Origin: Planctomycetota bacterium
GTDB taxonomy: Bacteria > Planctomycetota > Planctomycetia > Pirellulales > Pirellulaceae
DNA: 5,927 nt
Reading direction: 5' to 3'
NCBI GenBank assembly: GCA_029259935.1
Contig: JAJDEH010000304.1
Coordinates: forward strand, 1-5,927
Shown: positions 1 through 5,884 of the stretch, one piece after another
Layout: every line of letters begins with the position of its first letter
Numbering within the stretch: position 1 is the stretch's first letter
The notes under the pieces: generated by a model
Told to the model about the DNA's origin: nothing
The model's input: the letters and a program-made list of their open reading frames with translations, nothing else
Database searches by the model: none
Made by a program: the position numbers and the translations under genes

Positions 1-9
1 ACCGTTCAC
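1..9 (-). CDS. possible 5' end of a divergent gene (start codon plus two codons only)
   Basis: Read on the minus strand, positions 9 to 1 give GTG-AAC-GGT, preceded six bases upstream by AAGGAGGA, a near-perfect Shine-Dalgarno. This is the geometry of a leftward gene whose body lies outside the window. Only three codons are visible, so no product can be named. The alternative is that positions 1-33 are the last codons of a plus-strand gene ending in TAA at 31-33. The strength and spacing of the minus-strand SD make the divergent reading somewhat more likely. Confidence 0.33.
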
Positions 10-15
10 TCGAAA

Positions 16-23
16 TCCTCCTT
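16..23 (-). promoter_or_regulatory. strong minus-strand Shine-Dalgarno
   Basis: The minus strand reads AAGGAGGA here, almost fully complementary to the 16S rRNA 3' end, with six bases before a GTG at 9-7. It is a better SD than that of any plus-strand gene in the window. It is the only evidence for the leftward gene and fixes its proposed start. Confidence 0.4.
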
Positions 24-38
24 GTTGTTTTAAGTGCC

Positions 39-67
39 CTTGGTGTGTAAGCAAAATTCGCACCAAG
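39..67. promoter_or_regulatory. 29-bp dyad (CTTGGTG ... CACCAAG), possible operator
   Basis: CTTGGTG at 39-45 is the exact reverse complement of CACCAAG at 61-67. A G-T wobble (46/60) and a G-C pair (47/59) extend the arms to nine positions around an 11-base AT-rich centre. The arm centres are 22 bp apart, about two helical turns, which suits a dimeric regulator. It lies between the proposed leftward start and the TTG of the long rightward gene, where it could control one or both. An RNA hairpin in the leader is also possible. No protein is assigned, and no convincing -35/-10 pair was found around it on either strand. Confidence 0.35.
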
Positions 68-71
68 AAAC

Positions 72-78
72 AGGGGGG
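72..78 (+). promoter_or_regulatory. G-rich ribosome binding site of the 968-residue protein
   Basis: AGGGGGG lies 11 bases before the TTG at 90. It pairs with the anti-SD partly through G-U wobble and its spacing is rather long. It still decides the start: no other ATG, GTG or TTG lies in frame between the upstream stop (48-50) and position 90, and the first in-frame ATG (234) has no SD. Confidence 0.5.
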
Positions 79-89
79 ATCTCGAGTTT

Positions 90-2996
90 TTGTCGATTCA
101 TGCTCCCAAAAGCATTCGGGGTTCGCTTGTTCTGGGACTAGGCGAGACGCCACCCCAAAAGGCATCCCAGCAACTTCCGGACAAGCCGGACCCTTCTCAT
201 CAACCGGCTCAAAGAACCACCGGCTTCAACGGCATGCATAGGGCTCGCCGACTACTTCTGGTGCTTCTACTCGGGTTGATTGGCGTCGCTGTATCAGTCC
301 GGTGGTGGAACGCGAGCGATACCCAAGTTGCGAACGACGAAGACAGCGGGCTGCCGCAACTATCTGCATCTACCTTCATAACTTGGAAGGCTGTCGAAGA
401 CCCTCCGCGGGAACGCCCGCGCATCGCCGCAAAAGATGTGCTCGCCACCGATGTCCAAACGATTGTCGCCGGAGGCTGGCCGCATCCCTTCTTGGTTACG
501 CATGCTGCTGGTGATAAATACACCCTACAGGTTTGGGATCTGCGAACCGGATCCAAGTTAGGCCAAATCCAGGCCGAACTCAGCATAAAGCGACACGTAG
601 CGATTAGTCCCGACGGAAGACTGCTCGCGTGTCCAGATCGCAGTCAGGCGGCAGTATATTCAACGGAGACTGGCGAGCAAATCACCTCGGTCGAAATCCA
701 AGGCGCGCCGACGGTCGACCGAGTGTATTTTATCGGAGACGACCGTCTATTGGCGGTCCACTCCGGCAGGCGCTTCCTTTGGAACCTGGTCGACCTAAAT
801 AAAGACAACTTGGAAATCGACGTAGAGTGTCTCGATGAGATTCCCACCATCCAACTCCATACAGTCGCGTTCAGTCCGAGTGCGAGGTATTTGGCGGTAA
901 TAACTGAGGCTAACACCTTGATGGTCGCCGACATTTTACAGGATTCGATTGTTGGAAACGTGGAACTGCCGCCGGAAGCGGGGCTTATGTGTCAGCAACT
1001 TGCGTTTTCCCAAGGTGGTGACCGCTTGAGTTGTGTCTTCGGATATTCGTCGGGCCACCTACGGGTGTTGACGTTTGACTTGTCGACCGAACGACAGCCC
1101 GACGACTGTGTCATCAACATTGACCGGCTCAATCTTTCAATGTCGAACAGCGATCAAACCCCGCCAATTCAGTGGCTCTCGGACGATTCATGCTGGTTGT
1201 TGTTTGGCAGGTACATCATTGATTCAGAAAGCAAACAAGTCCTTCTAATGCCCTTTGGAGAGGATTTGCCAGCGCCAGAAACTGGCATACGAAGCGTTCG
1301 CGCCTTTGATGGCGAACTCGTTCATGTGTTGGGCGATCAACTCTGCCGGCAAGCCGTGTCATCCGACTTGCTGCACCGAATTCAACAAGCAATCAGCTTG
1401 GGTGGAAGTCCCGCCGATCTGGACCTTCCGAAAGTAAGTGAGTTCAACTCGTCTGCCCGTACAGTATCAGGAGGATGGGGCAACTGGCGGATGAGTGACG
1501 ACTCAAAGAGAACGAAACCAAATCATAAATCACTTCCTATTTCTCGTTCCGATGTTAACTCCGCGAATTTTGGCGGCCAGGGTTCGAACGAGATTGTGCT
1601 TTTCAGGCGGCATATTGCACTCGGTTATCAATCCGATAGCCACTCAGTCATTCGCTACGATTGCACTTCTGGCGAGCAAAAATCGATTTGCGAGTTGTCG
1701 CGCATGGCGCAGGTCGAATCTTTTGACGGCGCTTCCGACGCCTTGCTTACGCTGGACACGCACCTTCTCAGGCTCGATATTTGGTCGACCGACGGTCGGC
1801 ACAAGATTGGTTGGCGCCCTTACGCTCATCAAGAATCGGATCGAGCCCGCTCCACCATCTGGGCCGCGCTTATTGGCGGTGACGAAGTGCTTTCGTTAAG
1901 CGGTGGCGGCGAACTCGTGAAGTGGTCGACCGTGCAACGCCGAGCAATATACAGGCGGACGGTCTCCCCCGCCGGCAATCCCGCGCTAGATCTCGCGCGA
2001 CGGCGATTGGCCCTATTCGATGGTAGCGTGATCCGATTCATCGACACCACCAACGGGAAGGACCTCGGCCGCATAGAGACGGAAGCAGCGGAGATGATCG
2101 GGGGTTCCTTTCGGGCAGACAACCTAGCTTTCGCGGCTGTGATGAAAAAATCGGAATCGCAATCCTTGTTTTGCTTGGTCTGTGATCTTACTGACGGTCA
2201 GGTCAAGGGGAGGTTCGACGTTTTGAATTCGAGCCAATCTCCCACCTGGATGGGCGACAACCACGTTATGATTGGAAACAGGATTTATCACGCTGAACAG
2301 GGAACTCACTTGTGGACTTTGGACTACCCGGGCATTGCCGTTCTGGGTGACTGGGGTGGTCAAATCTGGTTTCTGGGACAGAATCGAGTCGCTCCCGTTC
2401 AGCCATCGGAAATGCCGCTTCTTTCCAGTCTCAATCGCGCAAATTCCAAAGAGATGAACACTGTAGTCCATCCGGGCACGAGTGTTGCCGTAAAAATCGA
2501 CGTTCCAGGCGAGATGTTCAGTCCGTCGGGATCCGCTCGGGAAGCGGTAGCGAACGAGTTGTTGGAGATGGCGCTGAGGAGGCACGGCTTTCGCGTTGAT
2601 CCCCAAGGAGAACTTATCCTCCGGTTTTCGATCGAAGAGTTGCCGACCGGGAAATCGGTCTGGTACGGGTCCGGTAATAGGTTCCGGCGTTCAGGTGGAT
2701 TCCCAGTCTCAGAAGTAAATCTGAACTGCCGTCTTGAACTCTTGCTAAACGAAGAGAGTGTTTGGAAGCGGGAATTTGTCGAAGAGATGCCTCCCTCGGT
2801 CCTCATCGTTCGAGAGCGGAAAGACCTCGCGAATCGGCGTGAGATTAACTGGGAGGAGGAAGTCCAATCGTTCCACTACAAAAGCGTAGTCAAGAAATTG
2901 CGGGAGATTGAAATCCCTAGTCACCTGATTCGCTACAACGATGAATTTATCCAAATTCCTGGACATTCAAGGTCGCCGCAAGACGTGGGACTTTAG
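90..2996 (+). CDS. membrane-anchored WD40-like beta-propeller protein with alpha/beta C-terminal domain
   Basis: 968 residues from a TTG start. Residues 1-50 are polar and rich in Pro and Gln. HRARR at 50-54 is followed by one hydrophobic helix (about 55-70), predicting a cytoplasmic N-terminus and an exported body. Residues about 115-420 and 500-775 look like beta-propeller blades: examples are LQVWDLRTG (146-154), VAISPDGRLLA (170-180), VAFSPSARYLAV (259-270), LDIWSTDG (562-569) and LVKWST (609-614). A polar linker at about 445-498 suggests two propellers. Residues about 796-950 form another domain with a predicted helix (816-833), a GFRVD turn and the strand ELILRFSIEEL. Propellers usually scaffold protein contacts; no catalytic motif is visible and the partner is unknown. 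The start could instead be ATG 234 (Met49), which would put the helix right at the N-terminus, but that ATG lacks an SD. The gene stands alone, with a 471-bp gap after it and no clear terminator. The architecture is well supported; the role is not. Confidence 0.85.
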   Translation: MSIHAPKSIRGSLVLGLGETPPQKASQQLPDKPDPSHQPAQRTTGFNGMHRARRLLLVLLLGLIGVAVSVRWWNASDTQVANDEDSGLPQLSASTFITWKAVEDPPRERPRIAAKDVLATDVQTIVAGGWPHPFLVTHAAGDKYTLQVWDLRTGSKLGQIQAELSIKRHVAISPDGRLLACPDRSQAAVYSTETGEQITSVEIQGAPTVDRVYFIGDDRLLAVHSGRRFLWNLVDLNKDNLEIDVECLDEIPTIQLHTVAFSPSARYLAVITEANTLMVADILQDSIVGNVELPPEAGLMCQQLAFSQGGDRLSCVFGYSSGHLRVLTFDLSTERQPDDCVINIDRLNLSMSNSDQTPPIQWLSDDSCWLLFGRYIIDSESKQVLLMPFGEDLPAPETGIRSVRAFDGELVHVLGDQLCRQAVSSDLLHRIQQAISLGGSPADLDLPKVSEFNSSARTVSGGWGNWRMSDDSKRTKPNHKSLPISRSDVNSANFGGQGSNEIVLFRRHIALGYQSDSHSVIRYDCTSGEQKSICELSRMAQVESFDGASDALLTLDTHLLRLDIWSTDGRHKIGWRPYAHQESDRARSTIWAALIGGDEVLSLSGGGELVKWSTVQRRAIYRRTVSPAGNPALDLARRRLALFDGSVIRFIDTTNGKDLGRIETEAAEMIGGSFRADNLAFAAVMKKSESQSLFCLVCDLTDGQVKGRFDVLNSSQSPTWMGDNHVMIGNRIYHAEQGTHLWTLDYPGIAVLGDWGGQIWFLGQNRVAPVQPSEMPLLSSLNRANSKEMNTVVHPGTSVAVKIDVPGEMFSPSGSAREAVANELLEMALRRHGFRVDPQGELILRFSIEELPTGKSVWYGSGNRFRRSGGFPVSEVNLNCRLELLLNEESVWKREFVEEMPPSVLIVRERKDLANRREINWEEEVQSFHYKSVVKKLREIEIPSHLIRYNDEFIQIPGHSRSPQDVGL

Positions 2997-3024
2997 CGTG
3001 CCACATCAAAGCCGTTATTCTCGA

Positions 3025-3056
3025 TGAAAGACAAAGGGGGTGAAAGACAAAGGGGG
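3025..3056. repeat. perfect tandem duplication of a 16-bp unit
   Basis: TGAAAGACAAAGGGGG occurs at 3025-3040 and again, with no gap and no mismatch, at 3041-3056. The second copy runs into ACATTCTAC and a T-rich tract. From memory, strings like AAAGGGGGACATTCTAC are common near IS200-like / REP-associated transposase genes in many bacteria, so this may be an element end or remnant. No transposase is present in the window. Confidence 0.85.
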
Positions 3057-3101
3057 ACATTCTACTTTTTTCATTTCTTTAGCGGGCAGAGTGAGGATTC
3101 A

Positions 3102-3129
3102 GGGAAAAACCGTGGCTAACGCCCAACGG
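3102..3129 (-). terminator. terminator-like hairpin with T-tract on the minus strand
   Basis: On the minus strand CCGT pairs with ACGG and GGC with GCC around a GTTA loop, with a two-base bulge, and the stem is followed directly by TTTTTCCC. That is the layout of an intrinsic terminator for leftward transcription. No minus-strand gene ends here, so it may be part of a dispersed repeat rather than a working terminator. I associate the core sequence with intergenic repeats of Rhodopirellula-like genomes, but that is recollection, not a search result. Confidence 0.35.
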
Positions 3130-3166
3130 CTGATCAAAACGCGACACTTGTTTCGCGAACGATCCT

Positions 3167-3237
3167 AGCCGCGTAAGCGGCGACAGCAGTATTGGACTTG
3201 TTGTACAGTTCTTTGTGCTGTCGCCGCTTTCGCGGCT
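3167..3237. repeat. inverted repeat with 22-bp arms and 27-base spacer
   Basis: The left arm (3167-3188, AGCCGCGTAAGCGG onward) and the right arm (3216-3237, TGCTGTCGCCGC onward) are reverse complements at 21 of 22 positions; the only mismatch is the A of GTAAG against the T of GCTTTCG. The spacer is 3189-3215. As RNA this would be a very stable hairpin, but no T-run follows on either side, so it is not a typical intrinsic terminator. It looks like a miniature palindromic element or REP-like unit. Confidence 0.85.
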
Positions 3238-3255
3238 CGGTTCGTCACAACTCGC

Positions 3256-3281
3256 TATCCGCCGGCTCACGCTGGCGGATA
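3256..3281. repeat. GC-rich hairpin (TATCCGCC ... GGCGGATA)
   Basis: TATCCGCC at 3256-3263 and GGCGGATA at 3274-3281 are exact reverse complements. A G-T wobble plus G-C and C-G pairs extend the stem to 11 positions, leaving a TCAC loop. It lies 18 bp after the larger inverted repeat and probably belongs to the same repetitive block. There is no T-tract, so it is not a normal terminator. Confidence 0.7.
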
Positions 3282-3394
3282 TATGCTGCCGCTGTTTCAC
3301 GGCTGTTCCTCACGTTGCGGATGTCCATCACGAGCCCACCAGAAAAAGTTGCCGCACACCATATTTTCTAACACCCTCCGCGGGCAGCGGACTT

Positions 3395-3403
3395 TGTTAT
3401 AAT
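3395..3403 (+). promoter_or_regulatory. extended -10 promoter (TGTTATAAT) for the 356-residue protein
   Basis: A perfect TATAAT at 3398-3403 is preceded by TG one base upstream, giving the extended -10 form TGnTATAAT. The hexamer 17 bp upstream (CCTCCG) does not resemble TTGACA, which fits an extended -10 promoter that does not depend on -35. Transcription should start near 3410, giving a leader of about 58 bases before the ATG at 3468. This is the best promoter candidate in the window. Confidence 0.65.
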
Positions 3404-3467
3404 TTCGTAGCGCTGGCTTCCCGCCGCCACGATCAGGGGATGAATCGTTGTAAGAAGGAATGACCTC

Positions 3468-4538
3468 ATGCTCAATCATTGTCGCTCGTATGCAGTTTGG
3501 ATCTTGTTCTCGGGATCACTGTCCGTGCCACTCTTAGCTCAGCCTGAAGTTCGTTATGACTCGCAACAAGGCGGAGTGGAACTCGTTCAAAAGTCGGATG
3601 TTGGGGGCAGCGTGAAGAGCACGTTCGTCGTCACGGCCAAGGGGGCCAGCGAAGTGACGCGCGCTCACGGCAATGCGTCCGGCGTGCTCTTTCAATCGGC
3701 CGCCCGGCCGGACGCCCCTCTGAGGTCGTTGCCGATTCGTTTGTCGCATGAGTTGAAAGGCGAGGATAACGCAGTGCTTCATGTGTCGATTGGCGATCAT
3801 CAGTTGACGTCCGAAGCACCGGCTTGGGTCTGGGCGGTAGCCGCCAGGTTTGCGGATCACGATGCGACCGCCGCGATTACGATGTCCGACAATCCCGAAA
3901 CTTCAGCGGAGAAGGTGTACGAACGTCGTTGGAGGACGAAGAACACCGGGCGGCTGGTCTGGGTCCGGTATCATCCGGAAGTTGACGATACGCTGATCGG
4001 ATTCTTCCTTGCCGCGTCGGACGCCATTGCGGGCGATGCGGAAAACATTCGAACCATCACCGGCGGGCTTGCGGATTTCAAGCAGCTAGGTAGTTATTCG
4101 CACGAATTCGACCACGCCAAGAGTCGGCAGGCCGCGCGGACGTTGGACGGCATCATCAGCCTAAAAGCCAAGCCGGGCGACTACGTGATGCTCAACGATG
4201 TGAATGAGCCGTTCGTCTTTTCGGCCGCAAATGGCAAACTAGGGATCAGCGGGTCGCCCCACTATCATTTCGGCCGCAAGGATTCCCGCGGCGAGTTTTA
4301 CGAAATTGAATCACTGACCGTGATCTGCCGTAAGAACCATCACCTGCTTGTGCAAACAAATCCGTTGATCTACAAGATCGTGGACGACTTCAACCAACAT
4401 GTTGCGTTCTTCAACTACATCCATGAAACCGAACCGGAGCAGCTCGACACGTTTATCGCAAGGCTCCAGCCCGTATTGGATCGCATCCCGAGGATGAAGA
4501 CTCCGATCGCCATGCCACTTTCCGTGCGTTCACGATGA
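3468..4538 (+). CDS. exported protein of unknown function
   Basis: 356 residues. The ATG follows AAGGA at 3455-3459 by eight bases, a good SD. Residues 7-24 form a hydrophobic export segment ending LLA-Q, so cleavage after Ala24 and release into the periplasm or cell envelope is likely; no lipobox or further membrane helix is seen. I do not recognise the family. The N-terminal half (about 28-145) looks beta-rich and alternates polar and hydrophobic residues. The C-terminal half has an aromatic- and charge-rich stretch (LVWVRYHPEVDDTLIGFF at 163-180), a GSPHYHFGRKD segment (262-272), and a helical tail (about 302-340) with ADDF/NQHVAFF-like packing (actual residues VDDFNQHVAFF, 305-315). The His cluster invites a metal-binding guess, but no known site is present. 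A strong extended -10 promoter precedes it. A TAXI solute-binding lipoprotein lies 281 bp downstream in the same direction, so a shared envelope setting is plausible but a functional link is unproven. Confidence 0.8.
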   Translation: MLNHCRSYAVWILFSGSLSVPLLAQPEVRYDSQQGGVELVQKSDVGGSVKSTFVVTAKGASEVTRAHGNASGVLFQSAARPDAPLRSLPIRLSHELKGEDNAVLHVSIGDHQLTSEAPAWVWAVAARFADHDATAAITMSDNPETSAEKVYERRWRTKNTGRLVWVRYHPEVDDTLIGFFLAASDAIAGDAENIRTITGGLADFKQLGSYSHEFDHAKSRQAARTLDGIISLKAKPGDYVMLNDVNEPFVFSAANGKLGISGSPHYHFGRKDSRGEFYEIESLTVICRKNHHLLVQTNPLIYKIVDDFNQHVAFFNYIHETEPEQLDTFIARLQPVLDRIPRMKTPIAMPLSVRSR

Positions 4539-4645
4539 ACCGCACCGAGCCGCTCGTCTTTGAAAACCGGACGACAATCGGCGACCATGATGAACATCAG
4601 GCGACGCTGGAATACATTCCAAAGATGGTATTCACGACACCGTAA
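4535..4645 (+). CDS. doubtful 36-codon ORF overlapping the preceding stop (ATGA)
   Basis: An ATG at 4535 overlaps the TGA of the 356-residue protein by four bases, the ATGA arrangement typical of translational coupling. The frame runs 36 codons (MNRTEPLVFENRTT...) to TAA at 4643-4645. About two thirds of its codons end in G or C, compatible with coding. It has no transmembrane segment or known motif, and no SD stronger than coupling would need. It could be a small gene, the leftover of a longer reading frame, or chance. Confidence 0.2.
   Translation: MNRTEPLVFENRTTIGDHDEHQATLEYIPKMVFTTP
4608..4621. promoter_or_regulatory. short perfect palindrome TGGAAT-AC-ATTCCA
   Basis: Six-base arms are separated by two bases, with no mismatch. 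It lies about 120 bp upstream of the -10 candidate of the TAXI gene, so an operator role is possible. It also falls inside the doubtful 36-codon ORF, and a 14-bp palindrome can arise by chance. Confidence 0.2.
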
Positions 4646-4740
4646 CTGACGTAGTGGACAATATCCCAAGATTTCCCCCCCACAATTCGGACGTTCAAAC
4701 GATGAAGCCACCGAGGCCACTAGAAGTTACAAATCAGGCG

Positions 4741-4749
4741 TGTTACGAT
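4741..4749 (+). promoter_or_regulatory. weak extended -10 candidate (TGTTACGAT) for the TAXI gene
   Basis: TACGAT at 4744-4749 matches TATAAT at four of six positions and carries the upstream TG of an extended -10. The -35 region (around TAGAAG, 4721-4726) is not recognisable. The predicted start near 4756 would give a leader of about 64 bases before ATG 4820. It has the same TGTTA core as the promoter at 3395-3403. The rest of the 4539-4819 gap shows no terminator and no RNA gene. Confidence 0.35.
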
Positions 4750-4819
4750 TTTTGGGTCGAGCAATCCCGCCTTCCGCACGAGTACTCGTCGTCCCACCCC
4801 GATCAAAGGACTCCAAATC

Positions 4820-5884
4820 ATGGAAACTTTTCACCGTATTCGAAAAGCGTTGTTTGTTTTAGCTCCCCTGTGCATGGCCGCCCTGTTATCAACAGGCTGC
4901 GAACCGGAAAACGGCAGCGGTACGGGCAGCACCAACGGCGGCGACGGCGAACTTGAATTTATCAGCATGGGGACGGCACCGAGCGGTGGTGCCTTTTCAC
5001 CGGTGGGTATCGCGTTGAGCGAAACGCTGAATGACAAAAAGGGCGACAACAACTGGAAAGTGCAACCCAAAGGCACGAAAGGTTCACAAGAGAATATTCG
5101 TCGGCTGCAAAGCGCCGAGCTGCAGTTGGCCCTGTCCAACTCGGCGATCAGCCACTTCGCCGTGAACGGCGGCGGAGCCTGGGACCAAAAATACAATATA
5201 CAGACGATCGTTACCATCGCGCCAAACGTCGCGATGTTCATTACGAAAAAGGATTCGGGTATCGAAACGATCGCGGACTTGAAGGGCAAAAGAGTCGTCT
5301 GCGGTCCGTCGGGCGCGGGATTTGAAATGTTCATCGAACCCATTCTCATCGCGCATGGTATCGGTTTCGACGACCTCGCTAAGAAAATGAACAACACGCA
5401 AATGGGGGCCGTCGACAATTTGGCCGATGGCCAGGCTCACGCAGCCTTCCTTGGCGGTGCCGTGCCCGTTGCCGCCGTTCAGCGAGCGTGCAGCGAGTTG
5501 GACATTCACTTCGTCCCTTACGATGAAAGCGCGGTCGAAACGCTGCTCAGCGACTATCCCTTCTTTCAACGAGTTACGATCCCGGCCGGAAAGTACTCCG
5601 ACTTGAAAGAAGATTTCGCCGGCTTGAACGTCGGATCGATGCATCTAATAACCTCGTCGGATGAAACCGAAGAACGCATCTATCAGATCACGAAAACCTT
5701 GTACGAAAATCGCGAGTCGATCGGTCATCCCGCTGCCAAGGCCATCAATCCCAAGAACGCCGCCCGATTTACAGGCACGCCATTCCATCCCGGCGCTCAG
5801 CGGTATTACGAGGAAATTAAGATCTGGGCGGAAGCCGACGATGCCTTGAGCGGATCGGGTGCCGGTAGTGACGACACCGACTAA
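4820..5884 (+). CDS. TAXI-family TRAP transporter solute-binding lipoprotein
   Basis: 354 residues. ATG 4820 follows AAAGGA (4805-4810) by nine bases. The signal peptide has Arg7/Arg9, a hydrophobic core (11-23) and a lipobox-like LSTGC with Cys27. Ser rather than Leu at -3 makes the lipobox imperfect. A Gly/Ser/Asn linker (31-43) precedes the binding domain. TAXI hallmarks appear in order: GTAPSGGAFSPVG (51-63), the AELQLALSNSAISHFAVNG segment (99-117), DLKGKRVVCGPSGAGFE (153-169), DGQAHAAFLGGAVP (203-216), and near the end TPFHPGAQRYYEE (320-332). TAXI proteins bind small organic anions such as glutamate or C4-dicarboxylates and deliver them to a Na+-dependent TRAP permease of DctQ/DctM type; the ligand here cannot be read from sequence. 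No permease gene is in the window; it would be expected nearby, possibly downstream. The acidic tail (339-354, ending SGAGSDDTD) lies beyond the family core and runs into a 15-bp repeat that stays open after the stop, so the natural C-terminus may have varied in length. Confidence 0.93.
   Translation: METFHRIRKALFVLAPLCMAALLSTGCEPENGSGTGSTNGGDGELEFISMGTAPSGGAFSPVGIALSETLNDKKGDNNWKVQPKGTKGSQENIRRLQSAELQLALSNSAISHFAVNGGGAWDQKYNIQTIVTIAPNVAMFITKKDSGIETIADLKGKRVVCGPSGAGFEMFIEPILIAHGIGFDDLAKKMNNTQMGAVDNLADGQAHAAFLGGAVPVAAVQRACSELDIHFVPYDESAVETLLSDYPFFQRVTIPAGKYSDLKEDFAGLNVGSMHLITSSDETEERIYQITKTLYENRESIGHPAAKAINPKNAARFTGTPFHPGAQRYYEEIKIWAEADDALSGSGAGSDDTD

Larger units (their letters stand above)
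2997..3394. other. palindrome-rich intergenic region without a convincing gene
   Basis: About 400 bases between the long propeller gene and the next promoter. In order it holds a 16-bp tandem duplication (3025-3056), a T-rich tract (3061-3080), a terminator-like hairpin facing the minus strand (3102-3129), a 5-bp-stem hairpin (CGCGA 3140-3144, TCGCG 3153-3157), a long inverted repeat (3167-3237) and a GC-rich hairpin (3256-3281). The stretch after each of the last two large palindromes is loosely alike (about 3220-3262 and 3286-3328), as if related units were duplicated and decayed. Open frames on both strands here (for example 3215-3463 plus and 3079-3300 minus) run through the palindromes and resemble no protein. 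I read it as accumulated mobile or repetitive intergenic sequence, an inference from structure. Confidence 0.6.

Noticed and set aside
714..1929. Repeated GTCGAC(CG) hexamers in the propeller gene (five occurrences)
   Set aside because: They fall in different codon phases and partly reflect recurring WST or VD residues in propeller blades; spacing is irregular, so no regulatory array is indicated.
2124..2606. 160-codon minus-strand ORF inside the propeller gene, and the overlapping one at 2399-2806
   Set aside because: Antisense shadows of a long gene with recognisable WD-like blades; no SD or domain supports them.
3061..3080. T-rich tract after the propeller gene as an intrinsic terminator
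   Set aside because: No GC-rich hairpin lies directly upstream; the preceding sequence is the 16-bp direct duplication, which does not fold into a stem.
3079..3300. 73-codon minus-strand ORF in the intergenic region
   Set aside because: It spans all the main palindromes and looks like an open frame produced by repeat sequence.
3215..3463. 82-codon plus-strand ORF in the intergenic region
   Set aside because: It begins inside the large inverted repeat, runs through the second hairpin and the promoter, and shows no protein-like features.
4675..4681. Run of seven C in the gap before the TAXI gene
   Set aside because: It is noncoding and too short to imply phase variation; it does not lie between the -10 candidate and any recognisable -35.
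4654..4956. 100-codon plus-strand ORF from GTG 4654
   Set aside because: It overlaps the signal-peptide region of the TAXI gene in another frame, ends in an Arg-rich run typical of a shifted GC-rich frame, and has no SD.
4831..5418. 195-codon minus-strand ORF opposite the TAXI gene, and a second at 5084-5644
   Set aside because: Both lie wholly or almost wholly antisense to a gene with clear TAXI motifs, and their translations resemble no protein.
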